Source of the DNA: Daphnia carinata
Taxonomy: Eukaryota > Arthropoda > Branchiopoda > Diplostraca > Daphniidae
Assembly (NCBI RefSeq): GCF_022539665.2
Contig: NC_081333.1
Span: 12,274,971 to 12,338,970 of the forward strand
Direction of reading: 5' to 3'
Length of the DNA stretch: 64,000 nt
In this document: piece after piece, positions 13,655-22,490 of the stretch
Layout: each line of letters begins with the position of its first letter
Position numbering within the stretch: the first letter of the stretch is position 1
The notes under the pieces: generated by a model
Told to the model about the DNA's origin: nothing
The model's database searches: none
The model's input: only the letters and a program-made list of their open reading frames with translations
Position numbers and translations under genes: made by a program

Positions 13655-16105
13655 CTATTCCAGGCCAGCGGTGTCTAATTCGCGGATAGAAGGCATTCTA
13701 AGTTGAAACTGAAATGCATCTTCGAGCGATATCAGTCTACAATGACTAATGTTCAGGTGACTCAGGTACCGCAATTGATACTTTTCAATAGCATTAAGAG
13801 TTAACTTGGTTAAATTTAGACAGCCCTTTAAAGAAATAAGTAAAATGATTAAGACACAAAGAGGAGTAACAATTCTTTGATACGTACATGCAGACTTAAT
13901 CGCCTTAGTCTGGAGAGGTAACTTATTGCTTTTGTCATACCATAATCGGTAAATTTACCATAGTTCAAAATTAGTATTTCGATTCCACGATTTTGTTCGC
14001 TAAGTGCGACAAGTCCGATATCTGTTATCTGTAAGGACAAGAAATTGCGCAGCTTAAGTCGAACCCTCATCTCCAAAATAGCTTCAAGTTGATGTATACC
14101 AATGGACAAGCATTCAAATCTAGGTGTCGCAGTTCACGGAATCGAAAGGCATACTGCAAGCTTCGGTCTGTAAGTTTATTGCACCCGCCGACTGATAGGT
14201 GAATAAGACCTAATACAAAATTTTAAAAAATCTAAACTCTACCTAGGAGAACCAAATCGGACATAATCTGCCAAACCTGAAAAGCTGTAGAACTCTGCCG
14301 GTGTACAGTTTTCCTTTAGTTTGCTACATGGAGCTTCAAGCGGTTTATCTTGGAAATTTCCATCGTCTTGAATAGCAAGTTTGGTCACCTGCGATAAGCG
14401 CTAATTCAAAAAATGTTTTAGAATTGGAAAATCCTATTTGCAAACTACACCGTCAATTTGTCCGCGAAACCGTCATCAGTCAGAGAGATGCACCAGTCGA
14501 GAAGGAGTTCACGCAGATGCAACAGTGAATTCAGAACAACCTTACCAATTGAGAATAAGATACGGTGAATGTAAAATAAGATTTCCTTTCTGATAGTTAC
14601 CCGGAGACTGGAGTCTGAAACCGCCATTTTACAAGAAGTAAGATTGAGGTGGGTTAAAAATGGAGAATTCTTCGCCAACTGATGTAATGTTTCCTCCACC
14701 ATTCTGGTGTTGCTAAGGTTGATTTGCGTAAGTGTTTCGTTCCGTTTAGAAAGCAGACCGTTTTCGACACCTTTAAATCTCAGTTGAAAATGTTAAATAC
14801 CCAGCACATTTGAGCAGAGATTCACCTAAGGAGGTTATGTTTTGAAGACCTTGCAGATTGACGTACGAAAGGTAACATAACTGGCTTAAATAGGAGATTC
14901 CCATGTCCGTTACTGCACGGCAGTTTTGAATCGAGAGCTTTTGCAAATTGGGTAGTAAAGAACAGATGCTACTTAAAGCATTGTCTGTAATTCTAACGCA
15001 AGAACTAATATCGAGTTCGGTTAGAGTTGATTGAGTAGCACAAAGACCACTGATTCCCGTGCTGCTTACTTCGCAGCTACGCAGTATGAGGCTATGGAGT
15101 TTTAGGCCAGCTACCTATTTTCGAAAAGGTATGCATCAGAAATGAATCTAAATATCATTTTTACAAGTTATACCTTCGACAATGAGATGCACGCCTTGTC
15201 ATCTATGAGCGTTTGACTAAAGTCAAGATGTTCGACCGTTTTTGAATGTTCGACAATATGCTGCAACATGCAGTCAAATGTTAAGACTAATTCAGATGAT
15301 TTATTCTCTCCTTTGCCATTGTTTTTGGAATAAAATTTCTTATTTATTCCAGGATGGAAGGATATGGTGGTTGCTGAGAAGCTTAAATATTTCAGGCTGA
15401 CAACTAAAGCCATGAATCGATCGAGGAGGGCATCAGAGAAATAGGAACTGTTTTCTGAGAAAGCAAGTTTCTTTAAATTTGGCATGGCTAGTTTAATGTG
15501 GGACAAGACTAGGTCATTGCTGAAAAGTTTTCCAGTAATGAAAGTATCACGGCAGTTGTGAAAATGTAGGCTCTCCAGTGACTGGCATTGTAAAAGGAGG
15601 TTCAATAGATTGGCCTCTGTTATATAGCTTCCATGTATTTCTAATGACAAGAGATTTCGACTGATTTGGCTCCAGAACTCAAACAGACCAGGGGTACTGG
15701 CACTAAAATTTATTTCCTGCAAGGTATTCATGTTTTATAAATTGTTTACATTACTAATAGTATACTAAATGTGACGAAATGAACAAGTGTTTCAGGTGTA
15801 CCTGGATTTTTAGATCCTGCACAGGTTTTCTTGTCCATTGGAACACACAGGCAGCGTCATCCAAAGAATTTTCAAAAGTAATAACTACATCCTTCCACAG
15901 AGACATAGTCAGAGAGGCTTCGTACCACAACAAACATATCGTTGAAGCGACCAAACGATCTGAAGGTTTAAGATATTTTAAGATCTTTTCGATTATCTAA
16001 TAAATGCAATAGTTTTGTGAATTTCTGAACAAGGGCGAAGCGAAAAATAGAAAAAAACAAAAAACATTTTCTCTTACTCACTTCAAGAGGTAATTTATCA
16101 GCCAT
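13655..16105 (-). CDS. F-box and leucine-rich repeat protein (FBXL type)
   Basis: Putative substrate receptor of an SCF ubiquitin ligase. Nine coding exons: 16105-16082, 15996-15802, 15716-15174, 15114-14826, 14770-14601, 14540-14451, 14400-14277, 14209-13888 and 13825-13655. All introns are GT-AG and 50-85 bp. The N terminus is an F-box (about residues 3-45): LPLEIIEKILKYL, SDRLVASTICLLWYEA, SLWKDVVI. The rest is a chain of AMN1/FBXL-type leucine-rich repeats, for example LTELDISSC, LQKLSIQNC, LTHLNLTSC, LIHLSVGGC, LRHLDLNAC, ISYLSRLRRLSL and LSHLNISHC. About 643 residues are expected. Exon 8 is 4 bp short of keeping frame: the reading frame breaks near 14104-14114 although both flanks are clearly the same LRR domain. 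This may be an assembly error, a polymorphism or a real lesion. I cannot assign a specific vertebrate FBXL number. The start codon lies 11 bp from the edge of a large palindrome. Confidence 0.85.
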
Positions 16106-16303
16106 AATGATCAAAATATGGCAATCTGTTTTACATAAAAAAAATTAAAAAAATCGCACTTTTTTCTTTTTTCCGACACGTAGCCATCTACCGCTCAGAC
16201 TCGTTATTACTGGCGTAGGCAATTTCAGTCCATTGGATGCCATACGCAGTTAGTTCAGTAGCATGGATGGAGAATAACGCGTGGCCGGAGGAACAAATGA
16301 AAA
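16106..16303. promoter_or_regulatory. Divergent promoter shared by F-box gene and palindrome gene
   Basis: The F-box start codon (16105, minus) and the coiled-coil gene start (16304, plus) are divergent and 198 bp apart. All but the first 10 bp of this interval lies inside the left palindrome arm, so a second copy exists at about 20917-21121. There the F-box gene is absent and the outward-facing half of the promoter points into repetitive DNA. Confidence 0.5.
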
Positions 16304-16880
16304 ATGGATAAGATAATACAACAAAAGGATGGTAAGTATGAAGATTATTATATTGGTATTCAATTATTAATTATTGTTTATTAGATCAAATTATGAAGCT
16401 GCAGGCCCAATTATTGGAACAACACAAAATATTAGATAACAGCAAAGCTAAGGAGGGTAAGGCCTAATATGTAATGATTCTATTTATTTGCTTTTATTCA
16501 TTCGTGTTTTGTAGCTCAAATTTTGAGTCTTCAAGCTCAGCTAGGGGAAAAGAACAAATTGGAACGGGACAGTTTCCAAACAGTGAAGGAGGTTTTTCCA
16601 AACTCATCCCTAACTGAACATGAGGATGAATTGGCATTAGGCAAACACAGTCAGGTACCTAAACTTTTCAAATAAGAATTCAAAATAAGTATAGAATTTT
16701 AACAAACAATTATTTATTGTTTAGTTATTCAGTCTACCACCTGACAGTGTGTTAAAGTTAAATTCTTTTAGTGCTGCACTAAAAGAATTGTTAGTAATAA
16801 GTCCAAGCAGCAAAGGAACTGAAGAATTGTGGGACTGTATTTGGGCCGAAACTGGGTGTGGTATGGAAACACAGAAATAG
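16304..16880 (+). CDS. Small coiled-coil protein of unknown function, left copy
   Basis: Not recognised as a known family. Exons 16304-16331, 16385-16456, 16515-16654 and 16725-16880 have consensus GT-AG borders, 53-70 bp introns and agreeing phases. They give 131 residues beginning MDKIIQQKDDQ. Residues about 8-45 form a heptad-like coiled coil with repeated QIMKLQAQLLEQ / QILSLQAQLGEK units. The C-terminal part (LKLNSFSAALKELLVIS, then LWDCIWAETGCG) is compact and predicted helical. An alternative donor at 16861 could join further exons at 16979-17046 or about 17170-17314, the latter reading LVLYIQSVGEAGYLNG and FRWHCSDEHH, so the 3' end is uncertain. The gene sits head-to-head with the F-box gene and convergent with its own mirrored copy. 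Confidence 0.6.
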
Positions 16881-17739
16881 CATGAGTTCAACATAAAACA
16901 TGAATTAGGTACTTTTCGGTATTTTGTCTATCGAAAAAGTATTTTTAATGCTATTATTTTGCATTCACAGAATTTTAGCAGGGGATCAAGTCAAGTCTGG
17001 AAGTGTTACAGGATGGAAGAGTGAGCCTACAGTTGAAAAACACTGAAAGTGCATTACCATTAAGGTATGAGGTAAAGTAATAGAGTATGCAAATTGTCTA
17101 ATGAGAAGTACCATCTTGTGTGAATGAATCCTGTGTAACAGCATTCCTTTATAGTTCTGTCACAGCTAGAAGCCTCAAATAATTCTGCTTCTCTTGCTAA
17201 AGAACAACTTGTCCTTTACATTCAGAGTGTTGGTGAAGCTGGGTACTTAAATGGCCCTAAAGATGTTTCATTTCGTTGGCATTGCAGCGATGAACATCAT
17301 ACATGGACTCTTTAGGTATGAAAGGAATTTTCTTGAAACTTTTTTTAATTTATGACAAAGCATTTCTCCTGCTTTTTGCCAACCATGTCTAATCTAGAAA
17401 AAAAAATTTATCCAATAGGAAAGGATTTTCAGCATACTGGGAACACAACTATCAACAATGCAACATTCTAGGGCTGCTATTTTATCATTCAAGAGCCTTA
17501 TACAATGATTTTCATCTGCAATTTGTATGGCCTTTCCCAAGCTTCTGCCAGAAGTTGAATCTATAAGTCATGTAAGTCACATGAGCAACAATTGAGATGC
17601 TTAATGGTGTTGTTTTTCTTTTCTCAGCATAGGTTAATAGTAACATTGAATCTGAAAAGATTCTTGGTTGGGGCAAGACACTGAATAAATTGTAATGATT
17701 GAATGGATGACATGACATTTCTATACTTAATTTGGATTC

Positions 17740-18150
17740 CCGAGACGGTATTTTATATTTAAAAAATTGAAGTGCATATCTGGGCTCCCTTCCTTTCCGT
17801 AGCCCCGTTTCCCCTTGACTCGTAATAAGCCCGTAGGGGGTCATGCCCCTACTGTACGGTATATATAAAAACAACATATACCGAGGTTTGGAGGGCTCTG
17901 GCCGGAAAGGGGACGTGGGGGTCCGCTTAGTCCGATGATGTGTTCACGGAGGGCGAAGTGGCAACCCACAAATCCGAACTAAAGGTTAATCGCTCCTGTA
18001 AAAATGTTCCAAATCTTCAGCTCTTCTTCCGGCTTCTCTTAGCCAATCACCGGGTAATCTCCCCGGTGGGTCAACAAGGCAGTGTCTCCCCCTGCCTGGG
18101 TTGACGGCAACTTTTGAAAGGGCTATTGTGCCTTTTTAAAGTTGCAAAAA
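17740..18150. other. GC-rich chain of hairpins, left arm
   Basis: A GC-rich island inside AT-rich DNA that contains consecutive, mostly perfect stems: 17833-17852 (7 bp GTAGGGG/CCCCTAC), 17857-17883 (CGGTATAT/ATATACCG), 18048-18068 (7 bp CACCGGG/CCCGGTG), 18070-18105 (GTCAAC with GGCAG against CTGCC with GTTGAC) and 18108-18144 (a longer imperfect stem around GGGC/GTGCC). The minus strand is open over 17512-17877 (121 codons), but that frame may be incidental. I compared it from memory with U1, U3, U4, 7SK, SRP and RNase P RNAs and saw no match. It may be a structured non-coding RNA or part of a mobile element. Confidence 0.6.
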
Positions 18151-18460
18151 TAATTGTAATGTGCAGAGAATTGTCAATAAAATTTTTTTTATAAAATATT
18201 TTTTGCAAAATTTGTTTCTTTCATTGTCTGTGTTAGCTGTGTTCACACATTATATTTATCAACTTTTTTTTTTTTTTTGCTTTGCTTTATTTGTTTTTGT
18301 CACCTTTGATGGTAAGCATTGTTTCCATTGGTTTATCGTTTATCTGTAAGTATTCAATTATTATTCATTACACTCTATGAATTCTTTAACTTAGATTCAA
18401 GGAACAATGTGTAACATCTGGATATTTTTTGGAAGTAATTTTGTAGTTTGTTTTACTCGT

Positions 18461-18530
18461 ATGGGAACCGATCCCCAGACATTCAGCGTGTAACGCCGAT
18501 GCTCTAACACTGAGCCACGAGATATATCTA
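18461..18530 (-). other. tRNA-like sequence (degenerate)
   Basis: Read on the minus strand it has a good A-box-like block (TGGCTCAGTGTTAGAGC), an anticodon-arm-like stem TCGGC/GCTGA around a 7-base loop GTTACAC, and a T-arm-like GGGGATCGGTTCCC. The acceptor stem is not convincing. It is probably a tRNA pseudogene or the head of a tRNA-derived SINE, not a functional tRNA. Confidence 0.4.
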
Positions 18531-18618
18531 AATATTTTATTATCGCATATCAAATGTTATCGTCTAGGATGTTTATGCAGTCTTTCACAGTTATATGTCT
18601 ATCTTCTAATGCTTTCAT

Positions 18619-18690
18619 AAGGTTCATAGCTCTGTGGAAGAGCCTTTAGCTGTGATACCTGTTACCCTTGGTTCAAACCTCAGTAGATGT
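18619..18690 (+). other. tRNA-like sequence (degenerate)
   Basis: An A-box-like TAGCTCTGTGGAAGAGC is followed about 35 bp later by a perfect B-box-like GGTTCAAACC. The anticodon arm is weak and there is no clear acceptor stem. It lies between the other two tRNA-like segments of the spacer. Confidence 0.3.
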
Positions 18691-18828
18691 GTGAAGATGT
18701 AAAATAGTAGTGAAGATGTAAGAAGTAAAATAAATGTAGAAGAGTATATTGCAGAATTGCACATCAGTTTTATTCTAAGTGTAAATGCAAGTCCACAAGT
18801 CACTAGAAAAAAGCCAACTTGACATCAT

Positions 18829-18900
18829 ATGATTCATGGCTCATTGGTAGAGCATCGGCGCGGTATGCCGAACATCCAGTGTTCGATCCCTGGATAATAA
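18829..18900 (+). other. tRNA-like sequence (degenerate)
   Basis: An A-box-like TGGCTCATTGGTAGAGC, an anticodon stem TCGGC/GCCGA with a 7-base loop GCGGTAT, and a T-loop-like TTCGATC are in tRNA order and spacing. The T stem has mismatches and the acceptor stem does not pair well. It is divergent to the copy at 18461-18530, which it resembles in the first half. Confidence 0.4.
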
Positions 18901-19072
18901 TAAAATGTTTACACATAAACGATAAACCAACGGAAACCAATGTCACCTTACCATCAAAGGTGACAAAAACATATAAAACAAAGCAAAAAAAAAAGTTGAT
19001 AAATGAAACAAATTTTGCAAAAAATATTTTATAAAAAAAATTTTATTGACAATTCTCTGCACATTACAATTA

Positions 19073-19483
19073 TTTTTGCAACTTTAAAAAGGCACAATAG
19101 CCCTTTCAAAAGTTGCCGTCAACCCAGGCAGGGGGAGACACTGCCTTGTTGACCCACCGGGGAGATTACCCGGTGATTGGCTAAGAGAAGCCGGAAGAAG
19201 AGCTGAAGATTTGGAACATTTTTACAGGAGCGATTAACCTTTAGTTCGGATTTGTGGGTTGCCACTTCGCCCTCCGTGAACACATCATCGGACTAAGCGG
19301 ACCCCCACGTCCCCTTTCCGGCCAGAGCCCTCCAAACCTCGGTATATGTTGTTTTTATATATACCGTACAGTAGGGGCATGACCCCCTACGGGCTTATTA
19401 CGAGTCAAGGGGAAACGGGGCTACGGAAAGGAAGGGAGCCCAGATATGCACTTCAATTTTTTAAATATAAAATACCGTCTCGG
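19073..19483. other. GC-rich chain of hairpins, right arm
   Basis: Mirror of the left island. The same stems recur, for example CACCGGG/CCCGGTG from 19155 and GTAGGGG/CCCCTAC from 19371. Preservation of the stems in both arms may reflect arm-to-arm conversion and is not by itself evidence of function. The plus-strand open frame 19346-19711 is identical to the one in the left arm. Confidence 0.6.
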
Positions 19484-20339
19484 GAATCCAAATTAAGTAT
19501 AGAAATGTCATGTCATCCATTCAATCATTACAATTTATTCAGTGTCTTGCCCCAACCAAGAATCTTTTCAGATTCAATGTTACTATTAACCTATGCTGAG
19601 AAAAGAAAAACAACACCATTAAGCATCTCAATTGTTGCTCATGTGACTTACATGACTTATAGATTCAACTTCTGGCAGAAGCTTGGGAAAGGCCATACAA
19701 ATTGCAGATGAAAATCATTGTATAAGGCTCTTGAATGATAAAATAGCAGCCCTAGAATGTTGCATTGTTGATAGTTGTGTTCCCAGTATGCTGAAAATCC
19801 TTTCCTATTGGATAAATTTTTTTTTTTAGATTAGACATGGTTGGCAAAAAGCAGGAGAAATGCTTTGTCATAAATTAAAAAATTTTCAAGAAAATTCCTT
19901 TCATACCTAAAGAGTCCATGTATGATGTTCATCGCTGCAATGCCAACGAAATGAAACATCTTTAGGGCCATTTAAGTACCCAGCTTCACCAACACTCTGA
20001 ATGTAAAGGACAAGTTGTTCTTTAGCAAGAGAAGCAGAATTATTTGAGGCTTCTAGCTGTGACAGAACTATAAAGGAATGCTGTTACACAGGATTCATTC
20101 ACACAAGATGGTACTTCTCATTAGACAATTTGCATACTCTATTACTTTACCTCATACCTTAATGGTAATGCACTTTCAGTGTTTTTCAACTGTAGGCTCA
20201 CTCTTCCATCCTGTAACACTTCCAGACTTGACTTGATCCCCCACTAAAATTCTGTGAATGCAAAATAATAGCATTAAAAATACTTTTTCGATAGACAAAA
20301 AACCGAAAAGTACCTAATTCATGTTTTATGTTGAACTCG

Positions 20340-20916
20340 TGCTATTTCTGTGTTTCCTTACCACACCCATTTTCAGCCCAAATACGGTCCCACAAGTGTT
20401 CACTTCCTTCGCTGCATGGACTTATTACTAACAATTCTTTTAGTGCAGCACTAAAAGAATTTAACTTTAACACACTGTCAGGTGGTAGACTGAATAACTA
20501 AACAATAAATAATTGTTTGTTAAAATTCTATACTTATTTTGAATTCTTATTTGAAAAGTTTAGGTACCTGACTGTTCGCCTAATGCCAATTCATCCTCAT
20601 GTTCAGTTAGGGATGAGTTTGGAAAAACCTCCTTCACTGTTTGGAAACTGTTCCGTTCCAATTTCTTCTTTTCCCCTAGCTGAGCTTGTAGACTCAAAAT
20701 TTGAGCTACAAAACACAAATGAATAAAAGCAAATAAATAGAATCATTACATATTAGGCCTTACCCTCCTTAGCTTTGCTGTTATCTAATATTTTGTGTTG
20801 TTCCAATAATTGGGCCTGCAGCTTCATAATTTGATCTAATAAACAATAATTAATAATTGAATACCAATATAATAATCTTCATACTTACCATCCTTTTGTT
20901 GTATTATCTTATCCAT
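20340..20916 (-). pseudogene. Coiled-coil gene, right copy, frameshifted
   Basis: Mirrored copy of the gene at 16304. Exons 20916-20889, 20835-20764 and 20705-20568 keep their splice sites, as does the start of exon 4 at 20497. Exon 3 is 138 bp instead of 140: the left arm has GGCAAACACAGTCAG where this copy has GGCGAACAGTCAG. The 2 bp loss shifts the frame and brings a stop codon about 20 bp into exon 4. Exon 4 also holds the densest cluster of differences between the arms. Unless another splice form rescues it, this copy encodes a truncated protein. Confidence 0.6.
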
Positions 20917-21151
20917 TTTTCATTTGTTCCTCCGGCCACGCGTTATTCTCCATCCATGCTACTGAACTAACTGCGTATGGCATCCAATGGACTGAAATTG
21001 CCTACGCCAGTAATAACGAGTCTGAGCGGTAGATGGCTACGTGTCGGAAAAAAGAAAAAAGTGCGATTTTTTTTTTTTTTTGGCGAAATTTTTTTTTTGT
21101 GTGTAAAACGGATTGCCATATCAAAATACTGATTGCAGAATATTATGAGGT

Positions 21152-21240
21152 ATGGCAATCCGTTTTACCCAAAATAAAAATAAAAAATATTGGCCTTTTT
21201 TTTCTGTTTTACTGCTATCGTCATCTAACGATCACGTTTC
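21152..21240 (+). repeat. Third, degenerate copy of the palindrome edge
   Basis: TATGGCAATCCGTTTTAC at 21152-21169 repeats, in the orientation of the left arm, the outermost bases of both arms (left 16117 onward; inverted at 21103-21120). Weaker similarity continues through an A/T-rich stretch to a CATCTA-x-CG-x-TCA motif near 21222. It forms a small fold-back with the end of the right arm. Confidence 0.5.
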
Positions 21241-21249
21241 TAGTTAATT

Positions 21250-22490
21250 CTCTACATACACTGACAGAAAAATTTTTTAAGCCCGATTTTCTGTTTTTTA
21301 CGGTTAATTCAAAAACAAGAAGCCTGATATAAAAATATACCCCATTTTCGTGATCAGCGATCAGTTTCGAATCGGAATAATGTATTTTTAATGAAATCTA
21401 GGATTTGAAGAAAATTGGAAGAGTGGGAAGGCCTTCTTACTTTTTCAATTTTGGCAAAATTTTTGATTTCGCCTTAAATACATGGTTTCGATGCAGAATT
21501 GAACGGGCATCACGAATATGAGGGTTGTTTTCTCGTGGGACTCATAGTTTTTGAATAAGATGTAAAAAACGATAAAAGTTGGAGAAAAATAAGCCCGGGC
21601 TTATATTGTCGGGCTTAAATTTTTTTCCTATTAAAAAATAATCGCATTATCTAGATAACTATAGATGATTCTGATTCAAAATTAATCAAGGAACACGAAA
21701 ATAGAATTTGTTTTTACGTAGGGTTTATAGTTTTGGAGTAATCTAAAACATAAAATTAGTGTGTGTGCGAATCATTACTAGCGCGCCAGTACGCTACAGC
21801 GCCAGCGTGACACATCAAACTTCGTTGATTATTCAAACACCATAAACGCTACGTAAAAACAAATTTCATTTTCGTGTTCCTTGTTAAATTTTGAATCAGA
21901 ATCATACATAGTTATCTAGATTTAATGATACTATTTTTTAATAGGAAAAAATTTTAAGCCCGACAAAATAAACACGGCCTTCTGTTTTTTACGATTAATT
22001 CAAAAAGCGGAAGCCTAACATAAAAATATACCCCATTTTCGTGATCGGTGATCAATTTCGAATCGGAATACTGTATTTTTAATGAAATGTAGGATTTTAC
22101 GAAAATTGAAGAAGTGAGAAGGCTATGTATGGCCTTCTTACTTTTTTATTTTTAGCCAAATTTTAAATTTGGCTTAACATCAACTACATCATATTTATTC
22201 AGTGTATTTCAAAAGCAATTGATTTTATGAAAAAACGAGTCAATTTTTCTGAATCAACATTAAATTCTGAGTATACCGTGTGATTTTAAACGTATTCCAC
22301 GAAATTTCGATTTTTGTCTGATTTTGACAAAAGTGAGAAGGCTATATAGCCTTCCCACTTTTTCATTTTTGGCCAAATTTCAAATCTGGCTTAAAATATA
22401 TGATTTTGATGCAGAATTGAATGTTAATTACGAAAATCAAGTCTATTTTTCAATTAGCCACGTTAATTCAACGTTAATGACGGAACGTGC
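21250..22490. repeat. Nested direct and inverted repeat cluster
   Basis: Two direct copies of about 190 bp lie at roughly 21285-21475 and 21987-22190. They share CTGTTTTTTACG, ACCCCATTTTCGTGATC and a terminal CTTCTTACTTTTT / GCCAAATTT block. A third partial copy lies at about 22318-22420. Between the first two are inverted copies of about 140 bp, 21597-21745 and 21823-21975, sharing TCTAGATAACTAT, GATTCTGATTCAAAAT, AAGGAACACGAAAAT and TGTTTTTACGTAG. No coding capacity is seen. A non-autonomous mobile element with internal rearrangement is the likeliest explanation. Confidence 0.75.

Larger units (their letters stand above)
16116..18349 (+). repeat. Left arm of a 2.2 kb palindrome
   Basis: This arm reads as the reverse complement of 18909-21121. 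Several stretches are identical or nearly so: a 366 bp open frame is identical in protein sequence between the arms (17512-17877 and 19346-19711). The outer edge is sharp: matching stops at CCATAT next to 16116 on the left and at 21121 on the right. Divergence is patchy, with about ten substitutions in 60 bp around 16800-16862 and a 35 bp indel near 18212-18246. The arm carries a spliced gene followed by a GC-rich hairpin island. Fold-back transposon, segmental inverted duplication and assembly artefact are the alternatives. The patchy differences and the unique spacer argue against a simple artefact. Confidence 0.95.
18350..18908. other. Spacer of the palindrome
   Basis: About 559 bp of sequence that is not mirrored between the arms. 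It holds three tRNA-like segments, listed separately, in otherwise AT-rich DNA. No open frame of note is present. Palindromes with a long unique spacer are more stable than perfect ones, which fits a natural structure. Confidence 0.8.
18909..21121 (-). repeat. Right arm of the 2.2 kb palindrome
   Basis: Reverse-complement partner of 16116-18349. Coordinates of paired bases sum to about 37220-37250, the drift reflecting small indels. It carries the hairpin island (about 19073-19483), a damaged copy of the coiled-coil gene, and a copy of the divergent promoter. Beyond 21121 the sequences differ: the left side continues into the F-box gene, the right side into repeats. Confidence 0.95.
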
